Assembly: GCA_039934475.1 (NCBI GenBank)
Contig: JBDTMC010000019.1
Location: 1 to 34,844 of the forward strand
Origin: JBDTMC01 sp039934475
GTDB lineage: Bacteria; Acidobacteriota; Terriglobia; Bryobacterales; Bryobacteraceae
DNA: 34,844 nucleotides
Direction: 5' to 3'
The position numbers were made by a program, and so were the translations under genes. Below, piece after piece: positions 8,264 to 15,644 of the stretch (position 1 is its first letter; the number at the start of each line of letters is the position of its first letter). Below the pieces are notes generated by a model, which saw only the letters and a program-made list of their open reading frames with translations, was not told where the DNA came from and searched no databases.

Positions 8264-8962
8264 TTACGACAATCCCACCATCCGCCGGCGATACAACAAG
8301 CCAAACCCGATCAGCGCCAACAGGTTCAAACCCAGTAGCGCCGTTGACGATGCCTCATCGGCGCGTACAACCTTCCGGATGCCCATGAATTCCTGGGGAG
8401 CAGCTGCGCATGGTCCGCCACCGCAGTTGGTGGCACTGCCGGCGATCGGTGTGAAGATGGCGAAGTTGGAGAACGTGCCTGCCGCGTAAGTATTCCCCAT
8501 CGCCTGGTTAATCAAACCTTGTGCGGCATTGCGGTCCGTTGTGCTCAAGGTATTGAGAGCGCTTGGCGTGAAGACGCCCCAAATCGCGAAGGATACCTGG
8601 CCCAACTCGGTGGCATTTGCGGCGCTGAGGAGGCGGTTGATCAACCAGGCAGAGGCATTGTACCGTTGCGTCGCATCGGCATACACGCTACCCCATTTCG
8701 TACCGCCGAGTTGATCAATCGTCGTGACGTTCGCACTCCACGATTCGTTAACCCAGGTCTCGGCAGCAAAATCATCACAGATGATCTTGCTCGAAACACC
8801 GTTGATGTTGGCGGTGTACGGGTTAACGTATACGCCACCCAATACCACGTTCCCTGCGCTGGTCAACGTCATGTTGACGGTGTCCGCGTATGCGAACGGT
8901 ACTGCAGCACACAAGGCTACAGTCGCCACAGCCTGCGTTAGATTCGAAATGAATCGCGCCAT
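8264..8962 (-). CDS. PEP-CTERM-like exosortase substrate with atypical sorting signal
   Basis: A 232-residue protein. The ATG at 8962 has a strong GAGGGGGG binding site. Residues 1-26 are a signal peptide (ATVALCAAVPFAYA). An ICDDF motif at 61-65 is a feature I associate with many PEP-CTERM proteins of soil bacteria. The C-terminus (201-229) is tripartite: a short motif ADEASS, a helix TALLGLNLLALIGFGLLY, and a basic cluster RRRM. That is the architecture of an exosortase signal, but the usual Pro-Glu-Pro is replaced by Asp-Glu-Ala. An NCGGGPC pair precedes it. The expected processing enzyme is the exosortase at 11501-12367. It has its own strong promoter (9037-9064) and heads a probable operon with the TonB-like and SLBB genes. 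Its biological role is unknown. Confidence 0.82.
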   Translation of the reverse strand: MARFISNLTQAVATVALCAAVPFAYADTVNMTLTSAGNVVLGGVYVNPYTANINGVSSKIICDDFAAETWVNESWSANVTTIDQLGGTKWGSVYADATQRYNASAWLINRLLSAANATELGQVSFAIWGVFTPSALNTLSTTDRNAAQGLINQAMGNTYAAGTFSNFAIFTPIAGSATNCGGGPCAAAPQEFMGIRKVVRADEASSTALLGLNLLALIGFGLLYRRRMVGLS

Positions 8963-9036
8963 GAGCCCCCCTCAAACTTGGTAGACGCTCGACTAGTCAT
9001 TGTAGTCTGACCGCGAGTATCTATTGAAACACCCTA

Positions 9037-9064
9037 ATTCTACAGCGAAAACAGCATCTGTCAA
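9037..9064 (-). promoter_or_regulatory. Sigma70 promoter of the PEP-CTERM-like operon
   Basis: On the minus strand TTGACA (9064-9059, a perfect -35) is followed after exactly 16 bases by TAGAAT (9042-9037, five of six -10 bases). Transcription would begin near 9030, giving a leader of about 68 bases before the ATG at 8962. It is the best promoter match I found in the window. No promoter of similar quality faces the plus-strand gene at 9201 in the same 238-base gap. Confidence 0.75.
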
Positions 9065-9188
9065 GACCAAAGCTTCACCCAAAAGAGTCACTAATTACTA
9101 ATAGAGTACCGGCTGTACTGCGTCCATACAGGACGTCGGCGGATGGCATGCGATGGCTTCTATAGGATGCGCTTGATACCATTGGTCC

Positions 9189-9196
9189 GGAAGGAA
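9189..9196 (+). promoter_or_regulatory. Ribosome binding site favouring the GTG start at 9201
   Basis: GGAAGGAA ends 4 bases before the GTG at 9201. The competing ATG at 9303, which would give a more usual lipoprotein signal length, has no comparable site. Confidence 0.5.
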
Positions 9197-9200
9197 TCCC

Positions 9201-11465
9201 GTGGGACCCTCTCATCACGTTACGGATTGTCGCCGAACCCGCGCAAAGAGCGCGCGGACCCCAACGAAAGGCCTTCGGATCTGGTCGTCGGCCGTAGGCC
9301 GCATGATCTTCGGCATCGCGATCATCTTACTAGTCACCACAGCCTGTTCGAAAGACCCCAATCAGGAAAAGACTAGGTATGTTCGCAGCGGTGAGAAGTA
9401 CTTGCAGGACGGTAAGTACCTGGAAGCGGTCATCGAGTTTCGCAATGCCATCAAATCCGATCCGGCCTTTAGCGAAGCGCATTACGGTCTTGCCCGTGCC
9501 GCATTGGGCCTGAACGATTCGGAGACCGCCATCCGCGAATTGAAAGAAACGGTCAGACTGGATCCGAAGAACGCGCCGGCGCGCCTTCAGCTGGCTTCGC
9601 AATTGATCATGCAGGTCGATTACGAGCAAGCGCAGGTTCATATCAGTCAGGTGCTGGCCGCGAACCCGGCGAATGCGCAGGCGCACGCCATTCAAGCCCA
9701 GAAATTTGCGGCGGCGCGGGATCTTCCTGGCGCCAATGCGGCTTTCCGAAAGGCCATTGAGTTAGATCCGTCGAAAGTCGAATATTACGCCGCACTGGGC
9801 GCGATCTGCATGGCCAGCGGCAAGCCGGACGAGGCCGAGGCGGTTTACACAAGCGCCGCCGATTCCAACCCGAAATCCGCCGCGGCACGCATGCTGGTGG
9901 CCCAATTTTCCTATTCTCGTGGGAACATGCTTCGGGCTGAAACCATGGCTACTGAAGCCGTGAGACTCGATACGCGGGCCGTCCTTCCGCGCTACTTATT
10001 GGCTAGCATCTATGCGGCAACGAAGCGAGTGGGGGATGCTGAGAAGCAGATGCGAGATCTGAAAGCGATGGCGCCCGAAGTGCCCGAGGCCTATCGAGCT
10101 TTGGCGGCCTTCTACCGATCTACGAGGCAAAATCAAAAGGCCGTCGAGGAGCTTCAATCGATCGTCGCAGCCAGGCCCAAGGATCTCATTGCAAGGCAGC
10201 AGTTGATTGAGGTTCTCATTGAGGAGAAACAACTGAAGGAGGCGGCTGCATTGAATGCGAACCCCCTGAAGGCGACCCCCGAGGACGCGCAGGTACTTCT
10301 TTCCCAAGGACGAATCATGCTGGCGGAAGGGCACTATCAGGAGGCGCTCTTGCTGCTTCAGAAGGCAGTCGCGGGACGCCCTGATTCCGCGGCGGCGCAC
10401 TATTGGCTAGGCCTGGCCCAGAAATCTTCGGGCCTTCACAATCAGGCAAAAACCGCGTTTTCCCGAGCGCTTGAACTTAATCCTCAAATGGCCGAGGCAG
10501 CAGTCGGATTAGCGCGTCTTGCCTTAGAAAGCGGGGACCACGACGGGGCCTTGCGGCTGGCCGAGCAGGCTCTTCAAGCCGACGTGCAATCACAGGCGGC
10601 CTATGCGGTCAAGGCCCAAGCCTTACTGGCGAAAGGCGATGTCAAGCAGGCTACAAAAACACTTGACGCAGCTCTGACGATAGATCCAACTTCGCTGCAA
10701 GCGCTAACGATCCTTCTTGGTCTTTCCACCGAAGAAGGGAAAACGCAGGTGGCAATGCAGCGAATCCTGCCGTTGGTGCAACAGTATCCGCGCAGTGGCG
10801 GTCTACGTTTTCTCGCCGCTCTAGGATATTTTGATCTCAAACAGCTAGGCCAATCCGAAGCGAGCGTGAAGGAGGCGTTGCAACTCGATCCGGCAACGCC
10901 GCAGGCTCATTCTTTGCTCGCCAACATATACCTTGCCAAAGGTTCCACGGATGACGCGAAACGAGAGATGCGGGCTGCCATTGATGCGGCGCCGACGAAT
11001 GTGGGAAGCTATCTTGCGCTATCCAATCAGTTGGAACGGGAGGCAAACTGGGAGCAGGCGAAAAAGCTCTGTGAGCGGGCAAGAGAGATCGATCCGGCTT
11101 CGCCGATTGTCGCCAATCAGCTCGCCTATCTCTACTTAGACCACGGCGGTGATCCCAACTCGGCCCTCGCGCTGGCGCAACAAGCAAAACGTTCCCTGCC
11201 CGCGTCTCCCCATATCACCGATACACTCGGGTGGGCCTATTACAAAGTCGGAATGACGAATGCAGCGATCGCACAACTCAAACTCTGCGCGCTGGCGACA
11301 CCCGCACTACCCGCCTGTCACTACCATCTCGGTGTCGTTCTTCTCGCTGCGGGAAATTCGAGCGGCGCGGAACAATCACTTCGCGTGGCCGCGGGAAGCA
11401 ACAGCGTCCTCTACGCTTCACTGGCAAAGGAATCGCTGGGAAGAATTGCGAAAGGGCGGCGGTAA
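9201..11465 (+). CDS. prsT: PrsT-like TPR-repeat lipoprotein of the exosortase/PEP-CTERM system
   Basis: 754 residues from GTG 9201, or 720 from ATG 9303. A lipoprotein signal (MIFGIAIILLVTTAC, then SKDPN) starts at residue 35, so the 9201 start adds an unusually long basic n-region. The remainder is a continuous array of about twenty TPR-like helix pairs, recognisable by repeats such as YLEAVIEFRNAIKSDPAFSE, AETAxRLDP and AxxxLAxxxxxxG, running to the end. The lipobox, early YLQDGKYLEAVIEFRNA repeat and length match the family annotated as PEP-CTERM system TPR-repeat lipoprotein (PrsT), usually found with exosortases. TPR arrays are protein-binding scaffolds and a periplasmic assembly role is presumed. 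It lies 36 bases tail-to-tail from the exosortase gene. The symbol rests on family resemblance and context; a generic TPR lipoprotein is the alternative. Confidence 0.8.
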   Translation: MGPSHHVTDCRRTRAKSARTPTKGLRIWSSAVGRMIFGIAIILLVTTACSKDPNQEKTRYVRSGEKYLQDGKYLEAVIEFRNAIKSDPAFSEAHYGLARAALGLNDSETAIRELKETVRLDPKNAPARLQLASQLIMQVDYEQAQVHISQVLAANPANAQAHAIQAQKFAAARDLPGANAAFRKAIELDPSKVEYYAALGAICMASGKPDEAEAVYTSAADSNPKSAAARMLVAQFSYSRGNMLRAETMATEAVRLDTRAVLPRYLLASIYAATKRVGDAEKQMRDLKAMAPEVPEAYRALAAFYRSTRQNQKAVEELQSIVAARPKDLIARQQLIEVLIEEKQLKEAAALNANPLKATPEDAQVLLSQGRIMLAEGHYQEALLLLQKAVAGRPDSAAAHYWLGLAQKSSGLHNQAKTAFSRALELNPQMAEAAVGLARLALESGDHDGALRLAEQALQADVQSQAAYAVKAQALLAKGDVKQATKTLDAALTIDPTSLQALTILLGLSTEEGKTQVAMQRILPLVQQYPRSGGLRFLAALGYFDLKQLGQSEASVKEALQLDPATPQAHSLLANIYLAKGSTDDAKREMRAAIDAAPTNVGSYLALSNQLEREANWEQAKKLCERAREIDPASPIVANQLAYLYLDHGGDPNSALALAQQAKRSLPASPHITDTLGWAYYKVGMTNAAIAQLKLCALATPALPACHYHLGVVLLAAGNSSGAEQSLRVAAGSNSVLYASLAKESLGRIAKGRR

Positions 11466-11500
11466 ATCGGGCAGAAGAGTCTCCCAACGATCGTGTCCGT

Positions 11501-12367
11501 CTAAGGCGCCGGCGTCGGGTGCTTCCTATGATGGGACTCGCGCCGCATCAGCCAGAAAAGCAACGGAGCGAGCAGCGCCAGCGCCAACAGCGAAAACGGC
11601 AAGCCGCTATTGCGATGAAACGCACCACTGAAGTAGTCTGGCGAAACGTGAATGCCCAGCCACGAGATGGTGGCAACTCTCAACGCGTTCTTCAAAATGG
11701 TAACGGGGATCGAAAATAGAACGAGGCACGCCTTCCGCCAGGTGGATTGCAGGAAGAGGTGACTTGCCACAAGGCAGGTGATGAGTAGGGCTGTGCTCGA
11801 TCGAATGCCACTGCACTCGGCTGCGATTTCCAAGTCCACTCCAGGAAGGGAAAATCTCAATCCGTCCCTCAGCACAGGAACCGATGCCAGTTCGAAGAGC
11901 AAGTGCGTCGCATCCGCGGTTCCTTCTTGCAGGCCGCGTTCCACCATAGCAATCAGTTCGCGAGGAATCGGGACCGACAATAGCAGGAGTGACAATGGGA
12001 ATGCGGCCGCCCTCAACGCCCGCAACCCATAGAACAATCCGAATCCCGAGACCCATGTCACAAGGGCGAAGAAGGCGGTTGGGTAAAGACCGTCGGCGCC
12101 CATCGGGGAAGTGGGATGCCCGTCCAGGAAGTAGCCGAGTACGCCTGCGACGACGAGAGGTAGCGCCAGCAACAGGCAATAGCGGCTTTGAACGAAGATC
12201 TTCTTCCGTTCCAGGTATATCAGCAACATGCTGATGGCCGGGATCAGTAGCGTATGAGAGTAATGACTATCGCGCAAGGATAGGCTGCCAACCGCGCTTA
12301 GCGACCTCCAGAATGAGACAAGCCACAGGGCGGTAAACGACAACAAATAGAGGTGGCGCCGTGTCAT
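11501..12367 (-). CDS. xrt: Exosortase
   Basis: A 288-residue polytopic membrane protein with about eight hydrophobic helices. All catalytic landmarks of the exosortase/archaeosortase family are present: Cys185 in AAECSGIRSS, Arg230 in NALRVATISWLG, and His251 in HRNSGLPFS. Exosortases are transpeptidase-like enzymes that recognise a C-terminal PEP-CTERM signal at the inner membrane and cleave or transfer the protein, often during exopolysaccharide-dependent export. The frame is open upstream to 12427, but the ATG at 12367 overlaps the stop of the 94-residue gene in the form ATGA, so I take that start; it has no binding site of its own, in keeping with translational coupling. No EpsI (DUF3485) partner is fused or adjacent. 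The likely substrate here is the protein at 8264-8962. The exosortase subtype cannot be assigned by eye. Confidence 0.93.
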   Translation of the reverse strand: MTRRHLYLLSFTALWLVSFWRSLSAVGSLSLRDSHYSHTLLIPAISMLLIYLERKKIFVQSRYCLLLALPLVVAGVLGYFLDGHPTSPMGADGLYPTAFFALVTWVSGFGLFYGLRALRAAAFPLSLLLLSVPIPRELIAMVERGLQEGTADATHLLFELASVPVLRDGLRFSLPGVDLEIAAECSGIRSSTALLITCLVASHLFLQSTWRKACLVLFSIPVTILKNALRVATISWLGIHVSPDYFSGAFHRNSGLPFSLLALALLAPLLFWLMRRESHHRKHPTPAP

Positions 12368-12648
12368 GAGGAGGCAGATGTGTACGGTCCCGCCAGGACG
12401 GTGCAGTCGTCGCCTGTCTCGCAACAAACAAAGGTTGCACCGGTGGAAGTCAGAAAGGCCAGTAGGACCTGTGTCAGGTCACTAGCGCAAGCGGAAGGTA
12501 TGAAGGCCACCCAGCCGCCCGCGTAGGAGGGAGGTACCACAAGCTTCACATCCCCCGGGGCGTCTTGATAGTCCCACAATTCGAATGGGAACACTACGGA
12601 GTCCTTCAAATGGTCGAGTTTCTGGGGATCGCGGCGATAGACTGGCAT
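12364..12648 (-). CDS. Small protein of unknown function coupled to the exosortase
   Basis: 94 residues from an ATG at 12648; the frame has a stop 20 codons further upstream and no strong binding site. The sequence begins MPVYRRDPQK, includes GDVKLVVPPSYAGGWVAFIP and carries several cysteines (ACASD, FVCCETGDDC). There is no signal peptide or membrane helix. Codon third positions are GC-rich, as in the neighbouring genes, and the stop overlaps the exosortase start by 4 bases (ATGA). Those two facts support a real gene. I do not recognise the family. It could be a cytoplasmic partner of the exosortase, or the remaining C-terminal part of a longer decayed gene, because the 111 bases upstream of it hold no clear promoter or start signal. 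Confidence 0.5.
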   Translation of the reverse strand: MPVYRRDPQKLDHLKDSVVFPFELWDYQDAPGDVKLVVPPSYAGGWVAFIPSACASDLTQVLLAFLTSTGATFVCCETGDDCTVLAGPYTSASS

Positions 12649-12759
12649 TCGGTGAGAACAGCAACTCCACGCTTTGGTCTGCCGACATAAAGAGGTGTGT
12701 CAGTTTGCGGCATCGGGCCGCAGCCTGTTTTCACACCAGGCGGAGTCGGAGTGTTTCTT

Positions 12760-14436
12760 CTACTGCGACTCCAAAACCAGAACCCAATCCGAATCGCCAG
12801 AAGCGTTGCTGCCTGGCGTTGGAAAGTCTTTTGTCCCGGTGTTGGGAAAGGCGGAATTTCCCGCTGGTGAGTAGGCGCCGTTGGTCGGATCAAACCATCG
12901 CGCAACCACCGGCCCTCGCATTTGGGTCATATCCACGGTCAGGGTATGGCTGACGGGAGTGTACGCCAGAACGGTCTTGCCGTCCGGGGTCCGCGCAGCT
13001 GTGACGTAGTCGTTAGTCCCCAGCGCTCCATAGAAAGAATAGGTGCCAAACCCGGCGGTGACCGTAGTGTGGAATTGATCGGGAACAAGGTCATACCAGG
13101 CGTGTGACGTAGCGAACGCCTTCCACACACCGAGCTGAACGATACCTGGAGTGTCCATCTTGCTTCGCCAGCCGGGTTGGAAAGTCCAGATCGAACTGCC
13201 GTACATTTGGCCGGCCACGGCTCCGGAGAGTAGTGACCAGTAAGCCTGCCGTCGAAGAATATTCGGCGTACCCGTCTCCCCGCAGCATCCACCCACGGTT
13301 TCCCCATCGTAGTGAGCTTCCTGTAGATATAGCGGCTGGAAGGGATTTTTGTTGTACTGTATCAGCACCTCGGCATAGGTTGGCAGATAAGTGTAGGCTC
13401 CCGCGAGGGCCACGTAGGGAACCGTTAGCGGATTGTCCAGGGATCCGCTGGCATCGTAGTTTAGCTGTAACGTCTGTAGATGACTCGAATCAACCGAGGC
13501 GATTCCGGCCATGATGTTTTTGATCAACTCGTTGTCGATAGAACTCGTATTCCATGTCTGGAAGTCATTGCCTGTGATCCAAACGATATTCGGATAGGCT
13601 TTATAACGATTTCCGAGGTAGGCGCCCCAGTTGAACGCCTTCGTGTTGCCCTGCGCCTCGAGGAAGCCCATCCACCCGCCCGTTTCAAAGGCATCGAGGA
13701 AGACCGTCATGTGATACTTGCCGGCCAAACGGATCATCGAATCTATGCGAGCGAAATAGCTCTCGTTGGGTGTCGAAATGTCGCTTGGATCGGTGAAAGG
13801 CAGGATCCCGTCGTAAGTGCTGCCGTCCGACCGGCCGGCGGTGTATCCGTTGCATAGGACTTGGACCCAAAGAGCATTGACTCCGTGTGAGGCACGATTG
13901 GAAATGTACGTTGCGGCGTCCTGGACACTCAAGTTCACGAACATGGAATGGGGCGCATCTCCAGTGAGGAGGAAGTGCGCCCCGGACTGCGTGAGCAAAG
14001 ATCTCTGGTCCGGACTGCGTTTTAACGGGTACACCAGACCCGGGGGTATGACGCTAATAGGCAGCACCGGCGACATGGCGCCACTCTTACCACTGGAGAA
14101 AGCGGCGCCACCGGCGACCAAGATTGGGCCCCTGGACTCTGTAAGGGTAAACCTACCCGAATACACTCCATCGCCTGCCACTTTGTCGCCGTGCGTGCCG
14201 TCGTCGTAAAGAAGTCCAAGCACAGTAACGGGATGACCATAACGATCCAATCGCAGAAGCTTGACACTGCCCGGAATGAGAGAGGGATTCGGCGGAACAG
14301 CCACTGTGGCGACTATCGTCGTCGCGACATTACTAACAATTCCGGGGGGCAGAACCTTCAAATCGCCGATCAGCCAATCGGCGCCGTGTAAGGGCAAGCT
14401 GGCCAAGAGGAACACGGTGTATCGGATGAACTTCAT
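12760..14436 (-). CDS. Secreted DUF4038 glycoside-hydrolase-like protein with C-terminal collagen-binding-like domain
   Basis: 558 residues with a signal peptide at 1-19 (RYTVFLLASLPLHGA). Residues about 25-135 form a beta-sandwich domain (choice-of-anchor or filamin-like; LYDDGTHGDKVAGDGVYSG looks like a calcium-type loop). Residues about 145-440 match the DUF4038 apiosidase-like TIM barrel: YISNRASHGVNALWVQVL, FARIDSMIRLAGKYHMTVFL, NIVWITGNDFQTWN with a candidate acidic residue, and PLYLQEAHYDGE with a candidate catalytic Glu. Residues about 470-556 match the small C-terminal domain called the putative collagen-binding domain of a collagenase (TPDGKTVLAY, then ARWFDPTNGAYS). Relatives in GH140 remove apiose from pectin side chains, but the substrate here is not known. 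Inside an exopolysaccharide cluster, trimming or turnover of the polymer is a reasonable inference. It is separated by 115 bases from the preceding GT2. Confidence 0.85.
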   Translation of the reverse strand: MKFIRYTVFLLASLPLHGADWLIGDLKVLPPGIVSNVATTIVATVAVPPNPSLIPGSVKLLRLDRYGHPVTVLGLLYDDGTHGDKVAGDGVYSGRFTLTESRGPILVAGGAAFSSGKSGAMSPVLPISVIPPGLVYPLKRSPDQRSLLTQSGAHFLLTGDAPHSMFVNLSVQDAATYISNRASHGVNALWVQVLCNGYTAGRSDGSTYDGILPFTDPSDISTPNESYFARIDSMIRLAGKYHMTVFLDAFETGGWMGFLEAQGNTKAFNWGAYLGNRYKAYPNIVWITGNDFQTWNTSSIDNELIKNIMAGIASVDSSHLQTLQLNYDASGSLDNPLTVPYVALAGAYTYLPTYAEVLIQYNKNPFQPLYLQEAHYDGETVGGCCGETGTPNILRRQAYWSLLSGAVAGQMYGSSIWTFQPGWRSKMDTPGIVQLGVWKAFATSHAWYDLVPDQFHTTVTAGFGTYSFYGALGTNDYVTAARTPDGKTVLAYTPVSHTLTVDMTQMRGPVVARWFDPTNGAYSPAGNSAFPNTGTKDFPTPGSNASGDSDWVLVLESQ

Positions 14437-14439
14437 AAC

Positions 14440-14451
14440 AGGAGATCTCCT
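14440..14451. promoter_or_regulatory. Perfect palindrome over the ribosome binding site of the DUF4038 gene
   Basis: AGGAGATCTCCT is a perfect 12-base palindrome ending 3 bases before the ATG at 14436. It contains the only Shine-Dalgarno-like AGGAG of this gene, at its far end, about 10 bases from the start. It could be a protein-binding half-site or simply chance; a 12-base palindrome is expected several times in 35 kb. Confidence 0.3.
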
Positions 14452-14551
14452 ATGTGCGAGCGGAACAGGCTCGCGCGGTTTCTAGATTGCTCTCTACATC
14501 GCTCGCGGGCGATTCGAAAAACGTGGTTTAGTATCGCCGTGCAGGGGCAGG

Positions 14552-15610
14552 CTACGCCAGATTGAATGGACCAAGGCTGACAGCCGGCCCGGTGCCGAGG
14601 GAATCCAGCCACTTTCGCAGCTCTCCGGGCGCGCGGTCAGGCCACTTCGCTCCGCCCCACAGCCTCCTGAGAACTTCGGAGCGCGTCGACGTCCCGCCGC
14701 CCAGCACCACTGTCGCCTGGTAGAGAAGTCTGCCGGCAGCGCCTTGCCGGCGAAGTAGCTCGAAATAATACTTCCGCATATCTCTGCTGCAGCTCATCCA
14801 GCTCTTATAAAGCGTCGCGAGAATGTCCGAATTGATTTGCCCTTCGCACATCGAGATAGCATCGGCGATCATTTCTTCCACGTTTGCAAAGCAACGCTCC
14901 GATCTGATGTCGAGCGCCGCTGTTGCGTTGGAGGGATGGACTCGCCAACTGGCCCACGTATCGGGAACGTGAACCGTATTGGAGACCAAGCCCGCTCTCA
15001 TCTCCCAATGCCTGTCTCCCATCGATCCCCAGCGTGAATCGAATACGCCAATTTTTGAAAACAACGAGCGGCGTATCAGCAACTGGGTAATCGACAGATA
15101 GACCATTCGGCCGGTAAGATGCAAAAGCCCATCGTACGGCGCGCGTCGCACGTGCTTTTGGCCTACGGTCTGCGGCATACCCTGGGCAAACGATGTTCTT
15201 CCGGGCCAACTTTGCTCGTCAAGCAGAGCGCCCTTTCCGTCTATCGTCAGAAGGCGGCAATGTGCCAGGTCGCAATCGCTGTGTTCGTCTAGCGCCGCGC
15301 GCAGTTTCTCAAGGCAATCCAGGGCCATCGTGTCATCGCTGGTTGCCATGTATACATACCGGCCCCGCGCCCGTTCGATGCACCGGTTCCAGTTTTCGTA
15401 TAGGCCGCGTGGAGCCTGGGCAATCGAGACACGCTTGTCTTTGCGAGCGACTTCTTCAAAGAATTCCCAGGATCCATCATCGGAATAGCTGTCGAAGACA
15501 ATCAGCTCCCAGTCAGTTTCCGTTTGTCCAAGTATGCTGGCAACCCGATCGGGAAGGTACCGGAAGGTGTTCAGGCTTGGCAGACAGATCGAGATGGCGG
15601 GCGATGTCAT
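14552..15610 (-). CDS. Family 2 glycosyltransferase
   Basis: 352 residues. The N-terminal GT-A domain is clear: ISICLPSLNTFRYLPDRVAS, then WELIVFDSYSDDGSWEF, and the metal-binding SDD at 91-93 in YMATSDDTMALD. It has no signal peptide or membrane helix, so it is cytoplasmic or peripheral. Such enzymes add one sugar from a nucleotide sugar to a lipid-linked oligosaccharide; donor and linkage cannot be read from sequence. The C-terminal 130 residues are alpha-helical and basic, as is common for this group. It lies 34 bases downstream of another GT2 and appears to be the last glycosyltransferase before the DUF4038 gene. The start at 15610 has no clear binding site. Confidence 0.9.
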   Translation of the reverse strand: MTSPAISICLPSLNTFRYLPDRVASILGQTETDWELIVFDSYSDDGSWEFFEEVARKDKRVSIAQAPRGLYENWNRCIERARGRYVYMATSDDTMALDCLEKLRAALDEHSDCDLAHCRLLTIDGKGALLDEQSWPGRTSFAQGMPQTVGQKHVRRAPYDGLLHLTGRMVYLSITQLLIRRSLFSKIGVFDSRWGSMGDRHWEMRAGLVSNTVHVPDTWASWRVHPSNATAALDIRSERCFANVEEMIADAISMCEGQINSDILATLYKSWMSCSRDMRKYYFELLRRQGAAGRLLYQATVVLGGGTSTRSEVLRRLWGGAKWPDRAPGELRKWLDSLGTGPAVSLGPFNLA

Positions 15611-15644
15611 AGCCGGTGTTCTGCGAGGCCAAACTGCAACGCCG

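Noticed and set aside
9151..9170. TGGCATG-like sequence upstream of the PrsT-like gene as a sigma54 promoter
   Set aside because: The expected GC of the -12 element is not at the right spacing, so the match fails.
14461..14540. Promoter search ahead of the DUF4038 gene (TTCGAA ... TAGAGA)
   Set aside because: Both elements deviate strongly from consensus; read-through from the GT2 genes is as likely.
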